Below are positions 17,359 through 25,896 of a stretch of DNA of 64,000 nucleotides, piece after piece. The notes beneath the pieces were generated by a model that saw only the letters and a program-made list of their open reading frames with translations, searched no databases and was not told the DNA's origin. Made by a program: the position numbers and the translations under genes. How positions within the stretch are numbered: position 1 is the stretch's first letter; each line of letters starts with the position of its first letter. Source of the DNA: Prosthecobacter sp. (GTDB lineage Bacteria > Verrucomicrobiota > Verrucomicrobiia > Verrucomicrobiales > Verrucomicrobiaceae); assembly GCF_020439865.1 (NCBI RefSeq), contig NZ_JAGRPF010000139.1, positions 19,001 to 83,000 on the forward strand, given 5' to 3'.

Positions 17359-18468
17359 TTAGTAGAGTTCGACGGGAGATCGTTTGCCGTCTTCGACGCT
17401 CTTGTTTTTGGCTGCTTCCTCTCCGAGGGTGTCGACTCGAAGCTGCCAGATCTCCCGATTGATAGCGGCAAACTGATCGAGGTCGAATTTGGTCGGCTTC
17501 ACGAGGCGCCTTTTGGTCTTTTCGATTCGCACGAGCGCGTCATGCAGAATCGGAGCCTCGACGCCTTCAAGATGCTGACGGGCTAGCTCCACCATTTCGA
17601 CGCGGTGGCAGATCATGACGAGGTCGTTCCCGGCGCGAACAGCTTCCTGGATTGCCTGCTCAAAGGTCACCTCATTCAAGATGGCGCCCATGTCCAAGTC
17701 GTCAGTCATCGCAAGTCCATCGAAGGCGTATTGGTGACGTAGAAGCTTGGTCACAATGTTGTGGCTGAGGCTGGCCGGCCAGCGGCCGCGGTCTGGGTCG
17801 TAGGCGGTGTAGTTGCTGTGGCAGGTCATCACGCTGTCGAGTTCCGGCAGCAGGGCGGAGTAGGGGAGCAGTTCGCTGCGTTCCATCTCGTCGCGGCTTT
17901 TGGTGATCACTGGCAGGAATTCGTGCGGGTCGCACTCGGCTGGGCCATATCCGGGGAAGTGTTTGCCACAGCTCAAGATTCCTTCTGCGCGCATCGCGCG
18001 ATTGAATATCCCGGCGTTGTCGATCACCTGCTGAGGATTGCGACCGTAGGTGCGGCCTTTGAGGGAGTTGTCCGCGGCATCGTCATAAGAAATGTCGAGC
18101 ACTGGGCAGAGATCGAGATTGAAGCCGAAGAGGCGCAGAATTTGGCCGGTGAGCCGGCCGTGGCGTTTGATTAGCTCAGGATCGCCCTTGTCGCGTAGCG
18201 ACTGCGCATTGGGAGGCTCTTCGCCGATGAGCCGGAGGCGTGATACACGTCCCCCTTCTTGATCGATGGTGATGAACGGTTCGATGTCGGAGAGATCGCG
18301 CAGGTCGTCTATGAGCTTGCGGAGCTGCTGGGGGCTCTGAATGTTGCGGCCGAAGAGAATGAAACCGCCTGGCTGGAGCTTTTTGAGGCGCGAAGCCACT
18401 TCTGGAGTGAGTTCTGTACCGGGGACTCCCATGAGGAGAAGTTGGCCGAGATTGTGAGAAGAGGACAT
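17359..18468 (-). CDS. nagZ: Beta-N-acetylhexosaminidase (GH3, NagZ-like)
   Basis: A 369-residue cytoplasmic glycoside hydrolase family 3 enzyme. Visible motifs: FITIDQEGGRVSRL, the NagZ/GH3 signature KHFPGYG, and TDDLDMGAI, which carries the catalytic Asp. By family it removes N-acetylglucosamine from anhydromuropeptides in cell-wall recycling. The size matches NagZ; there is no signal peptide. It is convergent with bklc, 24 bases apart. Confidence 0.9.
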   Translation of the reverse strand: MSSSHNLGQLLLMGVPGTELTPEVASRLKKLQPGGFILFGRNIQSPQQLRKLIDDLRDLSDIEPFITIDQEGGRVSRLRLIGEEPPNAQSLRDKGDPELIKRHGRLTGQILRLFGFNLDLCPVLDISYDDAADNSLKGRTYGRNPQQVIDNAGIFNRAMRAEGILSCGKHFPGYGPAECDPHEFLPVITKSRDEMERSELLPYSALLPELDSVMTCHSNYTAYDPDRGRWPASLSHNIVTKLLRHQYAFDGLAMTDDLDMGAILNEVTFEQAIQEAVRAGNDLVMICHRVEMVELARQHLEGVEAPILHDALVRIEKTKRRLVKPTKFDLDQFAAINREIWQLRVDTLGEEAAKNKSVEDGKRSPVELY

Positions 18469-18620
18469 GGAGACAAGTGTTCAGTTGTTCAGTAGGTGAC
18501 GGGAAAGTTTCCCAAGGAGTGTCAAGCGGGCTTTTGCTAAAAGTTTGAGAAAAATCGGGGTTTTTGGGCTCTCAGGAATGCGACTCAAGGGTTTCTTTTT
18601 GCAAAAGACGGGGGCCTTGG

Positions 18621-18648
18621 TTGACGGGGGGGCAAAACTTTTTAACAT
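18621..18648 (+). promoter_or_regulatory. Sigma-70-type promoter of candidate sRNA
   Basis: TTGACG at 18621-18626 (5 of 6 to the -35 consensus) and TAACAT at 18643-18648 (4 of 6 to the -10 consensus) are 16 bases apart. They point rightward, and no plus-strand protein gene follows for more than 2 kb. Confidence 0.5.
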
Positions 18649-18654
18649 GGGCGC

Positions 18655-18792
18655 GTCCGTGGGGTAACTCTCGGACCACATTTGCAGAGCTTCCTCAGCT
18701 AAGCATTTCGTGCCAATCGATCCTCCATCGTTGTTGGTTGCTGGATCGCTACGGAACCCTCCGGCTTCGCATGCCGGAGGGTTCTTTGTTTT
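18655..18792 (+). ncRNA. Candidate small RNA (~138 nt)
   Basis: The region between a promoter-like pair and a strong intrinsic terminator would give a transcript of about 138 nt. It starts with a hairpin GTCCG...CGGAC (18655-18659 / 18672-18676). A second pairing, CGATCC...GGATCG, lies just before the terminator. It has no ORF of note. I saw neither the SRP-RNA tetraloop motif nor tmRNA end features, so the class is unknown. It lies antisense to no known gene, between nagZ and trpE. Confidence 0.5.
18754..18792 (+). terminator. Intrinsic terminator, 12-bp perfect stem
   Basis: GAACCCTCCGGC (18754-18765) pairs perfectly with GCCGGAGGGTTC (18773-18784) around the loop TTCGCAT, followed by TTTGTTTT. 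The T run is on the plus strand only, so it does not serve trpE, which ends at 18857 on the minus strand. Confidence 0.8.
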
Positions 18793-18856
18793 CATGCGAA
18801 GGTGTTCGCGCACTGTGAGCAAGTATGTGATTAGACTGTGAGCAACTCGAACATTC

Positions 18857-20371
18857 TCACGATTCACCCAACTGCCGCGCCCACTGAATGGCACGCAGCA
18901 TGCCTGTCGCCTTGTTGAGTGTTTCGCGATACTCATAGGCCGGATCCGAGTCGGCCACGACGCCGGCGCCCGCCTGCACATAGGCTTTGCCGTCTTTGAC
19001 CACGCAGGTGCGCAGCGCAATGCAGGAGTCGAGGTTGCCGTCGAAGCCAAAGTAACCCACCGCTCCGGCATAGGCACAGCGTTTACTCTTCTCGCATTCG
19101 TTGATGATTTCCATCGCCCGCACTTTGGGCGAGCCGCTGACCGTTCCAGCCGGGAAAGTGGCGCGCATGACATCGTAGGCTGTCTTGTCGTCGCGAAGCT
19201 GGCCGTCGACATTGGAAACGATGTGCATGACGTGCGAGTAGCGCTCGATGATCATCAGATCGCTGACGCGCACCGTGCCGAAATCGGCGACGCGTCCAAC
19301 GTCATTGCGTGCGAGATCGACGAGCATGATGTGCTCGGCGCGCTCCTTGGGGTCATTCAGCAGTTCCTCGGCCAGCGCATTGTCCTCCTCGGTCGTTTTA
19401 CCCCTCCAGCGTGTGCCGGCGATGGGGCGGATGTCGATTCGTCCGTTCATGCACTTCACATGAACTTCCGGAGAACTGCCGACCAGCGCGAAGCCCTGCG
19501 GGAAGTCGAGACAGAACATGTAAGGGCTCGGATTGACGTGTCGCAGCGCGCGGAACAGGTCCAGGGTGGTGCCGTTGTAGTCGGTCTCGAAGCGTTGGGA
19601 GGGAACGCCTTGGAAAATATCGCCGGCACCGATGTACTCCTTCATTTTGAGTACCATCGCCTCGTATTCCTCTCGGGTGGTGTTGCTCACCGGTGGAGGT
19701 GGCTGATCATTGCCGGCGGGCGCGAAGGTTTGCAGTGGCTTGGCGGCCAGGGGTTGCTCCAATTTGGCGATCACGCTTGATATCTGCTCTCGCGCCCAAT
19801 CATAGGCCGCTTCGAGAGAAGCATGCTCGTCGGTGTGGACATTGGAGACGATGGAGAGACGCCGGGTGCGATGATCGAACACGAGCACTGTGTCCGTGAC
19901 CATAAAAACCATGTCCGGAAGACCGAGTTCATCTTTTTTCGGCGGGGGCAGGGTCGGTTCAAAGAAACGCACCATGTCGTAGGCTAGGTAACCGACCGCG
20001 CCGCCATGGAACACCGGCAAGGGCTGTGCTTCGAGGGGACGGAACGGCTTCATGAGTTCCTGCAACTCGGTCAACGGATCGCCCTTGGTGGTGAAACTGC
20101 GCTTCTTGCCGCGCTCCTCAATCTCGATTTCTCTTCCACGGGCGGTGAAGATGATGCGCGGCGAACTGCCCAGCAGCGAGTAGCGTCCCGAGTGCTGTGT
20201 GAGTTCCGCCGACTCAAGCAGGAAGGCGCAGCGCCCATCATGAATTTTTTGGAATGCCGAGAGCGGCGTTTCGTAGTCAGCGGCGAGTTCTGCCATCACC
20301 GGCACAAGATTGCCCTGCTGCGCGAGCGATTGGAAGGTGGCGAAGTCGGGCTGAAGATGAAGCTGGGGCAT
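18857..20371 (-). CDS. trpE: Anthranilate synthase component I
   Basis: The start at 20371 gives 504 residues, the usual TrpE length; the frame stays open to 20587, but that extension is Arg-rich and would overlap thrH. TrpE converts chorismate to anthranilate with TrpG in tryptophan synthesis. Seen: FLLESAE, matching the tryptophan-feedback LLES motif; then the chorismate-binding half with QRFE, IRPIAGTRWRGKT, ERAEHIMLVDLARNDVGRV and GTVSGSPKVRAMEIINE. The LLES motif favours TrpE over PabB. No trpG is next to it; thrH lies 58 bases upstream on the same strand. Confidence 0.93.
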   Translation of the reverse strand: MPQLHLQPDFATFQSLAQQGNLVPVMAELAADYETPLSAFQKIHDGRCAFLLESAELTQHSGRYSLLGSSPRIIFTARGREIEIEERGKKRSFTTKGDPLTELQELMKPFRPLEAQPLPVFHGGAVGYLAYDMVRFFEPTLPPPKKDELGLPDMVFMVTDTVLVFDHRTRRLSIVSNVHTDEHASLEAAYDWAREQISSVIAKLEQPLAAKPLQTFAPAGNDQPPPPVSNTTREEYEAMVLKMKEYIGAGDIFQGVPSQRFETDYNGTTLDLFRALRHVNPSPYMFCLDFPQGFALVGSSPEVHVKCMNGRIDIRPIAGTRWRGKTTEEDNALAEELLNDPKERAEHIMLVDLARNDVGRVADFGTVRVSDLMIIERYSHVMHIVSNVDGQLRDDKTAYDVMRATFPAGTVSGSPKVRAMEIINECEKSKRCAYAGAVGYFGFDGNLDSCIALRTCVVKDGKAYVQAGAGVVADSDPAYEYRETLNKATGMLRAIQWARQLGES

Positions 20372-20429
20372 GCGCGGCGGGAAACGAGCGCGCATTCTGG
20401 ACGCAAATGTTCCCTGTGGCAACGGCGCT

Positions 20430-21038
20430 TCAAAGAGAGCTGCGAATCGCGCTGAGCAGGTCTGAGTAGGTCTCAAACGCCCTAAAATGCGGGAACTGGG
20501 CCTGAATGCTCTCTGGTGCGTGAAAGAAGAAGCCCTCATCAGCCTCTCCCAGCATCGTCGTGTCGTTGAAGGAATCCCCGGCGGCAATGACGCGGTAATT
20601 CAGCGCCTTGAAGGCGGCCACAGACTTCTGCTTCTGGTTCGGCTGTCGCAGTTTGTAGTCCACGATTCGGCCGTCATCAGCGATGTCGAGCTGGTGGCAG
20701 AAGATCGTCGGCCAGGCGAGCTGGCGCATCAGGGGCTGGGCAAACTCTGCGAACGTGTCGCTCAGAATGATCACCTGCGTGATCGATCGCAGCTCATCGA
20801 GGAATGCCTTTGCTCCCTCCAACGGCGAGAGGGTGCCGATCACCTGCTGGATGTCAGGCAGCTTCAGTTCATGTTCGTCGAGAATCTTCAGCCGGCCCTT
20901 CATGAGCACATCGTAGTCAGGTTCGTCACGAGTCGTGCGTCGCAGTTCGGGAATGCCGGTTTTTTCGGCAAAGGCGATCCAGATTTCGGGCACGAGCACG
21001 CCCTCGAGGTCGAGGGTGACAATGGTCTGAGGTTTCAT
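20430..21038 (-). CDS. thrH: Phosphoserine phosphatase / homoserine phosphotransferase ThrH
   Basis: A 202-residue HAD-superfamily protein closely matching Pseudomonas ThrH. Motif I is LDLEGVLVPEIWIAFAEKTGI (Asp nucleophile followed by LEG), motif II VIILSDTF, and motif IV AAGDSFNDTTML. ThrH is known to dephosphorylate phosphoserine and to transfer the phosphate to homoserine. Cytoplasmic, full length, with an ATG start. It lies upstream of trpE on the same strand, so an amino-acid-biosynthesis transcript is plausible. Confidence 0.92.
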   Translation of the reverse strand: MKPQTIVTLDLEGVLVPEIWIAFAEKTGIPELRRTTRDEPDYDVLMKGRLKILDEHELKLPDIQQVIGTLSPLEGAKAFLDELRSITQVIILSDTFAEFAQPLMRQLAWPTIFCHQLDIADDGRIVDYKLRQPNQKQKSVAAFKALNYRVIAAGDSFNDTTMLGEADEGFFFHAPESIQAQFPHFRAFETYSDLLSAIRSSL

Positions 21039-21160
21039 GAAGTGGAGATGCCTCAGATCAGGCTTTTGTCCAGTGCTGCAGATCGTTGAGTCTCCAAGAT
21101 TGGAGCAAAAACCGGCAAGGCAGGCGGAGTGAGGTGAGTGGTTGGTGGGTATAGTCCCTC

Positions 21161-21637
21161 ATGAAAATCGAAAGTGAGCTGGTCAAACTGGCGGAACAGG
21201 TTGTCCTGAAATGCAAAAACGCGGTCATCGCCACAGCGAATGCCGAGGGGCAGCCGCACTCCGCGTGGATGACTACTCAGGTCACTACGGATCTGGCTGA
21301 AGTCACCTCGATCACCGCGCCGACTTCTCAAAAGGTTGCCGAGCTCCGCCGGAATCCACATGCGGAGTGGATGTTCGCCTCGCCTTCGATGGAGACGATC
21401 GTGTATCTCTCGGGCTTCACACGTGTCATTGAAGGAGATGCCGCGAAGCGCTACTGGGATCAGATGCCTGGCAAGTCGCAGGCCTACTATCGGAAGTACT
21501 GCGAGACGGAGGACTACCACAAATTCGCCGTCATCCGGACCGAGGTTGGCAAGATCGTGGTTTGCAAACCTTACGCCTACAAGAAGACCATCGTCTTCGA
21601 CAAACACGCGAAGCCCACGGTGAAACTTCAGGGCTGA
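21161..21637 (+). CDS. PNPOx-like FMN-binding split-barrel protein
   Basis: A 158-residue protein of the pyridoxamine-5'-phosphate-oxidase-like, general-stress split-barrel family. Seen: VVLKCKNAVIATANAEGQPHSAWM at the N-terminus, the SQKVAELRRNPHAEWMF strand-helix segment typical of flavin-binding members, and VYLSGFTRVIEGD. Family members bind FMN, F420 or heme; the cofactor cannot be told here. The stop overlaps the convergent YkgJ-like gene by 10 bases. Confidence 0.85.
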   Translation: MKIESELVKLAEQVVLKCKNAVIATANAEGQPHSAWMTTQVTTDLAEVTSITAPTSQKVAELRRNPHAEWMFASPSMETIVYLSGFTRVIEGDAAKRYWDQMPGKSQAYYRKYCETEDYHKFAVIRTEVGKIVVCKPYAYKKTIVFDKHAKPTVKLQG

Positions 21638-21996
21638 GCCGTTGTGGGACGGGGGGCTTCGATGGCCTCACACTTTTCGCGCCAGCCCGGGAAACTCCAG
21701 GTATTGGGAAAGCCTTCACACTGCAACGGCTTCGCCGGTTGGATGCGGCAGACGTTGACGCCCTCAAGGAACAGGCATTCGCCGTTCGGCTTGTCGATGA
21801 TGCTCAGGCCGGTCCGATTCGCATTCAGACGGGTGCATTGCTCGATGAACTCAAGACGTGGCATGTTCAGAAAGGCAGCGATGCGATCAACCTCATCGTC
21901 GGTGACACGAACATCACCGGGCCAGCGACAGCAGTTGCCGCAGCGCTGGCATGCATACCAAGGCGTGGATGTGTCAAGTGTGGAGAGCTCTGCCAT
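21628..21996 (-). CDS. YkgJ-family cysteine-cluster protein
   Basis: A 122-residue protein with start at 21996 (MAELSTLDTSTPWYACQRCGNCC). The CxxCxxCC cluster and later single cysteines (ECLFLEG, VCRIQPAKPLQCEGFP) match the Zn/Fe-chelating YkgJ family (UPF0153), thought to bind a metal ion; function otherwise unknown. The frame is open to 22125, but that region is Arg-rich and overlaps the promoter side of the next plus-strand gene. Confidence 0.85.
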   Translation of the reverse strand: MAELSTLDTSTPWYACQRCGNCCRWPGDVRVTDDEVDRIAAFLNMPRLEFIEQCTRLNANRTGLSIIDKPNGECLFLEGVNVCRIQPAKPLQCEGFPNTWSFPGWREKCEAIEAPRPTTAQP

Positions 21997-22113
21997 AAAA
22001 AGTATTCTGTTCGCAGGAAGCGAAGCTGAGGGCATAGTTCGTGCGATGAATCGTTTCCTGCAACGAAGGTTTGAAAATCGCCGGCCCCCTTGGCCGTGCG
22101 GATTGTTGTCGTG

Positions 22114-22764
22114 ATGAAACTTCATCTGCGGTCATCCATCACCCTGCTCCCTCCTCCGCATGAAAAGGCGGACGATGGGCAGGTTATTGAAGACTGGTCC
22201 CGCGGACTGGACTGGGTGAAATGGTTGCTGGGCAGCGTTCGCGCCAGGACGGAGCTTCTCATGGTAGAGGGCGGAACGATGCCCATGTCTGCTGCATGGG
22301 AGGAGTTTGCCGAGGGATCCATGCGCGTGGCGATTGGTCCGGCGCTCAAGTCAGCGTGGCGTTCGGCTCAGGCCGGAGATCTGGACGGACTCATCGCCGC
22401 TGACCTCGTGTTGTCATCCGAGCTTTCGGATGCCGCGGCCAGACGCAGTACGCGCGCGGGAGCGGTGCTGCTCAAATCGACGAAGAACGCCCGTTACCAG
22501 GCGGTGCTGGGCCGCCTGCGCGAAGCCGTGGAGCAGGGGAGGTGCGAGGGACACATTGCCGTGGTGTGGGCGGCGGTGGGGCACTTCTTCCAGCTTAGCC
22601 TGACGAATGTGATTGCCGAATACCTTCTTTTGGAGTGGGATATCCTTACGCGGGACGAGCCCTCGCTCACGCCGCCGGTCGGGAAGTTCGGCGTCGCTGG
22701 ACTGACCAGTCAGATCATGCACGAGGCAACTGCGGAGTCGGTCCTGCGGGTGGTGGATGCGTGA
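22114..22764 (+). CDS. Hypothetical protein, faintly UreF-like
   Basis: A 216-residue, mainly helical protein starting at ATG 22114; the frame is open to a TTG at 22090. The middle and end (LSSELSDAAARRSTRAGAVLLKS ... GHIAVVWAAVGHFFQLSL) faintly recall the all-helical urease accessory protein UreF. No other urease gene is in the window and the resemblance is weak, so I leave it unnamed. Confidence 0.6.
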   Translation: MKLHLRSSITLLPPPHEKADDGQVIEDWSRGLDWVKWLLGSVRARTELLMVEGGTMPMSAAWEEFAEGSMRVAIGPALKSAWRSAQAGDLDGLIAADLVLSSELSDAAARRSTRAGAVLLKSTKNARYQAVLGRLREAVEQGRCEGHIAVVWAAVGHFFQLSLTNVIAEYLLLEWDILTRDEPSLTPPVGKFGVAGLTSQIMHEATAESVLRVVDA

Positions 22765-22775
22765 AACTCAGGGGA

Positions 22776-23543
22776 TCATTTCCCCAGCAGTTTGTTCAGG
22801 CCGTTCTTGAGCCCTCCGGCGTTGATCTTTGATTCGCTGCCCTGGAGCAAGTTCTTCAACTGGCCGCTGGCGCTGGCTTTGGCAGCTTCGGAACTGAGGC
22901 GGCTGAGCACTTGAGCGGTGAGTTCGGCGGGTGAGATGCCGGCGGCGCCCGAGCCGAGATTCGTCAGACGGATTTCTGGCAGAGTCACCTTGGCATCGGC
23001 ACCCGGAATGATGCCTGCAGCGCTGGCGCTGAGTTTGGCACCGGTGATGAGCAGTTCATTGACCTGCAGTTTGACGGACTTCTTGGGTGCAGCTTCACCA
23101 GCGGGGGCGGCATTGGTTTTGCCTGCCGCAGACGAAGTCTGCTGAGATACGAAGTTCTTCGCGTTGTCGGCGATGTGCTTGAGGTTGGTGCCACCGAGTC
23201 CGGCTTCGAGATTGATCTCGGGATCGGTGATGCGGATGTGTTGGATGACGATCTTGTCTCCGCTGACGCTGGACGTGTCCAAGGCCACCTCAGCTCTTCC
23301 GATATGAACGGCGCGGGCACCGGAGAAGCCTTTGGGATTGCCGATTTCGAATCCCTCAATGACTCCGACGCCGGAGAAGGGGGAGAGCTTGACCGATGCG
23401 ACGCTCACGTCCGTCTGCACGACCGGCGGCGTGCCTTTCTCGATGCCGAGTTTAACCAGCTTGTCGATCTGCGAGTAGCCAAACCACAGGGCGGCCAGAA
23501 TGAGAACGGCAAGGAGGGCGGCAATGCGGATGATCCATTTCAT
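22776..23543 (-). CDS. AsmA-like envelope protein
   Basis: A 255-residue protein with an N-terminal membrane anchor (IIRIAALLAVLILAALWFGY) and a periplasmic part. The pattern VSVASVKLSPFSGVGVIEGFEIGNPKGF, with repeated short beta strands (GDKIVIQHIRITDPEINLE, KLQVNELLITGAKLS), is typical of AsmA/DUF748-type proteins. Those are linked to envelope lipid or outer-membrane homeostasis. An Ala/Lys-rich insert (~137-155) splits the domain, and the C-terminus is helical. Confidence 0.7.
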   Translation of the reverse strand: MKWIIRIAALLAVLILAALWFGYSQIDKLVKLGIEKGTPPVVQTDVSVASVKLSPFSGVGVIEGFEIGNPKGFSGARAVHIGRAEVALDTSSVSGDKIVIQHIRITDPEINLEAGLGGTNLKHIADNAKNFVSQQTSSAAGKTNAAPAGEAAPKKSVKLQVNELLITGAKLSASAAGIIPGADAKVTLPEIRLTNLGSGAAGISPAELTAQVLSRLSSEAAKASASGQLKNLLQGSESKINAGGLKNGLNKLLGK

Positions 23544-23594
23544 AGGTCCGCAGCTTTCCCGGCAAGCGGAGCAGTGTAAAGCTCCAATCTGACG

Positions 23595-25688
23595 TTAAAA
23601 CTTCACGGTCACGCCGAGGTTCGCACCGAATCCGGGTTCGTTCGATCCGGAACCGTGATAGCGATAGGTTTGGTTCAAGAGGTTGTCGAGAGAGGCGGTG
23701 AGGATGAGATTCTCGTTGATGGCGTAGCCGCCACGCAGGGTGAGCAGCCAGAAGGATGGCGTGCCATTGGGCGGGATGCGCTGCGTATCCAGCTGATCGG
23801 AGGTGTTGAGCCGGCCCGCTTCGCCATAGGTGAGGCAGACAAACTCCGTCCAGAAGCGATGGTCCGTGGTCTGCCAGCGCACTCCGCCGTAACCGACGAG
23901 CGGCGAGATTTTGCCCAAAGGCTCACGTCGTTTTTGAGTCGTGGTGCCGATGAACTGATCCGATTCGCCTTCGACCCAGGCCAGGTGTCCGAAGATGCTC
24001 CAATGCCGGTCGATCTGCCAGCGTGCGGCGAATTCGAAGCCCTGCATGTAGCCGTCGCCGCCGTTGGTCTTGGTGTCCTGCAGTGGCACCGCAGTTGAGC
24101 GGCGGATGATCAGGTTGTTCAGGCGCGTGTAGAAGTAGCCCATGCTGGCGGTGATCGTTTCGGTGACTGCCTTGAGGCCGATCTCATAGGTCAGGTACTT
24201 TTCCGGTGACAGTCCTGGGGCCGGCGTCTCGGTTCGTCCGGAGAGCGCCACGTCGAAACGAGAAAGGTCGGAGAGATTGGGCGCGCGGAAGGCTTGGGAC
24301 ACGCCGCCGTAGAGTGAGAAGCGGTCATCCTCATCAAGATCGATCACGAAGCGCGCGCTGCCGGAGAAGTTGTTCCAACTGTTGGCAAATGATCGCTGCG
24401 CCAGCGTGAAGGGATCGCGGAAGCTGCCCAGCCGGGCGGTGGCGTGCGTGTAGCGCTCGCCGATGAACAGGTGCACCCGGTCGCAGAATTCAATCTCGTC
24501 CTGAATGTGGACGCCGAGCAGGCTGTAGGTGGAATTGTCCGCCACCGCGCCCTGGAAGGGATTGTTGGAGGCGTTGGACTGCACGAAGTCCTCGTAGAAG
24601 TCGACGCCATAGACGAGGTTGCCGATGGGCGAGTCGCTCTCGAACTGGAGGTCCGCACCGATTGTGGTCACATCCACCTTGTTGCTGGACTGGACTCCGC
24701 CGCCGGTAATTCTGAACTGGTCCTCGCTGGCGGTTTGCAGCGAGAGTGTCAGGCTCGCATTGTCGATGAAACTGTTCAGGTCTTTCCCGGCGAGACGCGC
24801 ATAGGAAAGAGTGCGCTCCTGGTCGAAGAGGCGCACGCGATCGGTGCCGATCACGGTGCCGGCAAACGAAACACCCGAGTTCGTGGAGTGGGTGCGCCAC
24901 ACATCGTTTTGACGCACCTGCTGATGCGCAGCGGTGAACGTCCACTGCTCGTCGAGCGCCACGTCCAGCCTCACGTCGAAGGCCCACTGATCGTAGCCCG
25001 TGTGGCGTTGCCGCCGCCCGCTGCCATCTGTCACATCGCCGAACTGGCTCAAGGTCACGCCCGCATGCAGGCCCCACTTCTGTCCTTCACCGATGCTTGT
25101 CTCCAGATGCTCCACGTTGCTGTGCTCCGCCGTGGAGTAGCGGTAGTCCGCGCGGCCGTGGGAGAAGAAGCCGCCCTCCGCCTCGCTCAGAAGGCCCGAG
25201 TCCTTGGTGAAGGCGTTCACCGTGCCGCCGACGGCGTCGCTGCCATACAGCACCGATCCTTGCGAGGGCAGCACCTCCACGCGGTTCAGCGCGTAGGAGT
25301 CGAGGGTGTTCCAGTACTGGTTCGGACCATCGCGGAAGGTGGAGTTGTTGAAACGGATGCCGTCGATCATCATCAAGTTTCGGAAGCCGGTGAAGCCGCG
25401 GATGAAAGGCGAGCCCTGGCCGTTCGAGGTCTTCTGGATCGCCACGCCCGGTGTTTCGCGCAGCGCTTCGGGAAAGGTGCGCACAAGCCGCTCCTCCATC
25501 TGCCGCCGGTCCAGTGTTTTCACCGCCGCGGGCACCTGGGACACAGGCGTCTCGCTGCGTGTCGCCGTGATGACCACCTCGGGGACCTCGACGGCTTTTT
25601 TTACACCGCCTTTTTTCGCTTCCACCACTTCAGCGGTGAAACCAGTGGTGGAGACGGCGATGAAGACAGGGAGGGAGAGACGGCGCAT
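23595..25688 (-). CDS. TonB-dependent outer-membrane receptor
   Basis: A 697-residue receptor. The start at the ATG at 25688 gives the signal peptide MRRLSLPVFIAVSTTGFTA; the frame is open only eight codons further, to a TTG. A TonB-box-like EVVITATRSE leads into a plug domain (FPEALRETPGVAIQ, GSPFIRGFTGFRNLMMIDGIRFNN, VEVLPSQGSVLYGSDAVGG). A 22-strand-type barrel follows, ending in a terminal Phe (GVTVKF). The plug style resembles heme/siderophore or vitamin receptors; the ligand cannot be told. No riboswitch was recognised upstream. Confidence 0.93.
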   Translation of the reverse strand: MRRLSLPVFIAVSTTGFTAEVVEAKKGGVKKAVEVPEVVITATRSETPVSQVPAAVKTLDRRQMEERLVRTFPEALRETPGVAIQKTSNGQGSPFIRGFTGFRNLMMIDGIRFNNSTFRDGPNQYWNTLDSYALNRVEVLPSQGSVLYGSDAVGGTVNAFTKDSGLLSEAEGGFFSHGRADYRYSTAEHSNVEHLETSIGEGQKWGLHAGVTLSQFGDVTDGSGRRQRHTGYDQWAFDVRLDVALDEQWTFTAAHQQVRQNDVWRTHSTNSGVSFAGTVIGTDRVRLFDQERTLSYARLAGKDLNSFIDNASLTLSLQTASEDQFRITGGGVQSSNKVDVTTIGADLQFESDSPIGNLVYGVDFYEDFVQSNASNNPFQGAVADNSTYSLLGVHIQDEIEFCDRVHLFIGERYTHATARLGSFRDPFTLAQRSFANSWNNFSGSARFVIDLDEDDRFSLYGGVSQAFRAPNLSDLSRFDVALSGRTETPAPGLSPEKYLTYEIGLKAVTETITASMGYFYTRLNNLIIRRSTAVPLQDTKTNGGDGYMQGFEFAARWQIDRHWSIFGHLAWVEGESDQFIGTTTQKRREPLGKISPLVGYGGVRWQTTDHRFWTEFVCLTYGEAGRLNTSDQLDTQRIPPNGTPSFWLLTLRGGYAINENLILTASLDNLLNQTYRYHGSGSNEPGFGANLGVTVKF

Positions 25689-25823
25689 GAGGCGGAGAAC
25701 GGGAAACCGCAATCAAGCACTACGGTCAGTTCTTGTCGTGCCTGCGGGTGGCGAAACTTGAGCGTTGGACGGATTTGCACCAAATCGAACCGCGCGTGGG
25801 CGAAAACTGACCTCATAAATCAA

Positions 25824-25855
25824 GGCGCTGGCAGTCCCGTGGGACTGCCAGCGCC
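25824..25855 (-). terminator. Strong hairpin between two minus-strand genes
   Basis: GGCGCTGGCAGTCCC (25824-25838) and GGGACTGCCAGCGCC (25841-25855) form a perfect 15-bp inverted repeat. It lies 42 bases past the stop of the outer-membrane-barrel gene, in the right place to end its transcript. The minus-strand tail is only moderately T-rich (TTGATTTATG). Confidence 0.6.
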
Positions 25856-25896
25856 GATGAGCCAACAACCAAGGCTATTCAGACTGACAGGGGAAC

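Larger units (their letters stand above)
18469..18856. other. 388-base gap holding a candidate small RNA
   Basis: No convincing protein gene lies between nagZ and trpE (both minus strand). The right half holds a plus-strand promoter-like pair and a strong terminator, listed separately. The left part (18481-18610) is G/T-rich and should contain the nagZ promoter; nothing else was recognised there. Confidence 0.5.

Noticed and set aside
18481..19212. 243-codon minus-strand frame
   Set aside because: Its first half is a shadow of trpE (Arg/Ser/Pro-rich) and its second half is the sRNA gap; no protein-like pattern.
22114..22764. Naming this ureF
   Set aside because: Only a faint helical pattern match and no other urease genes in the window.
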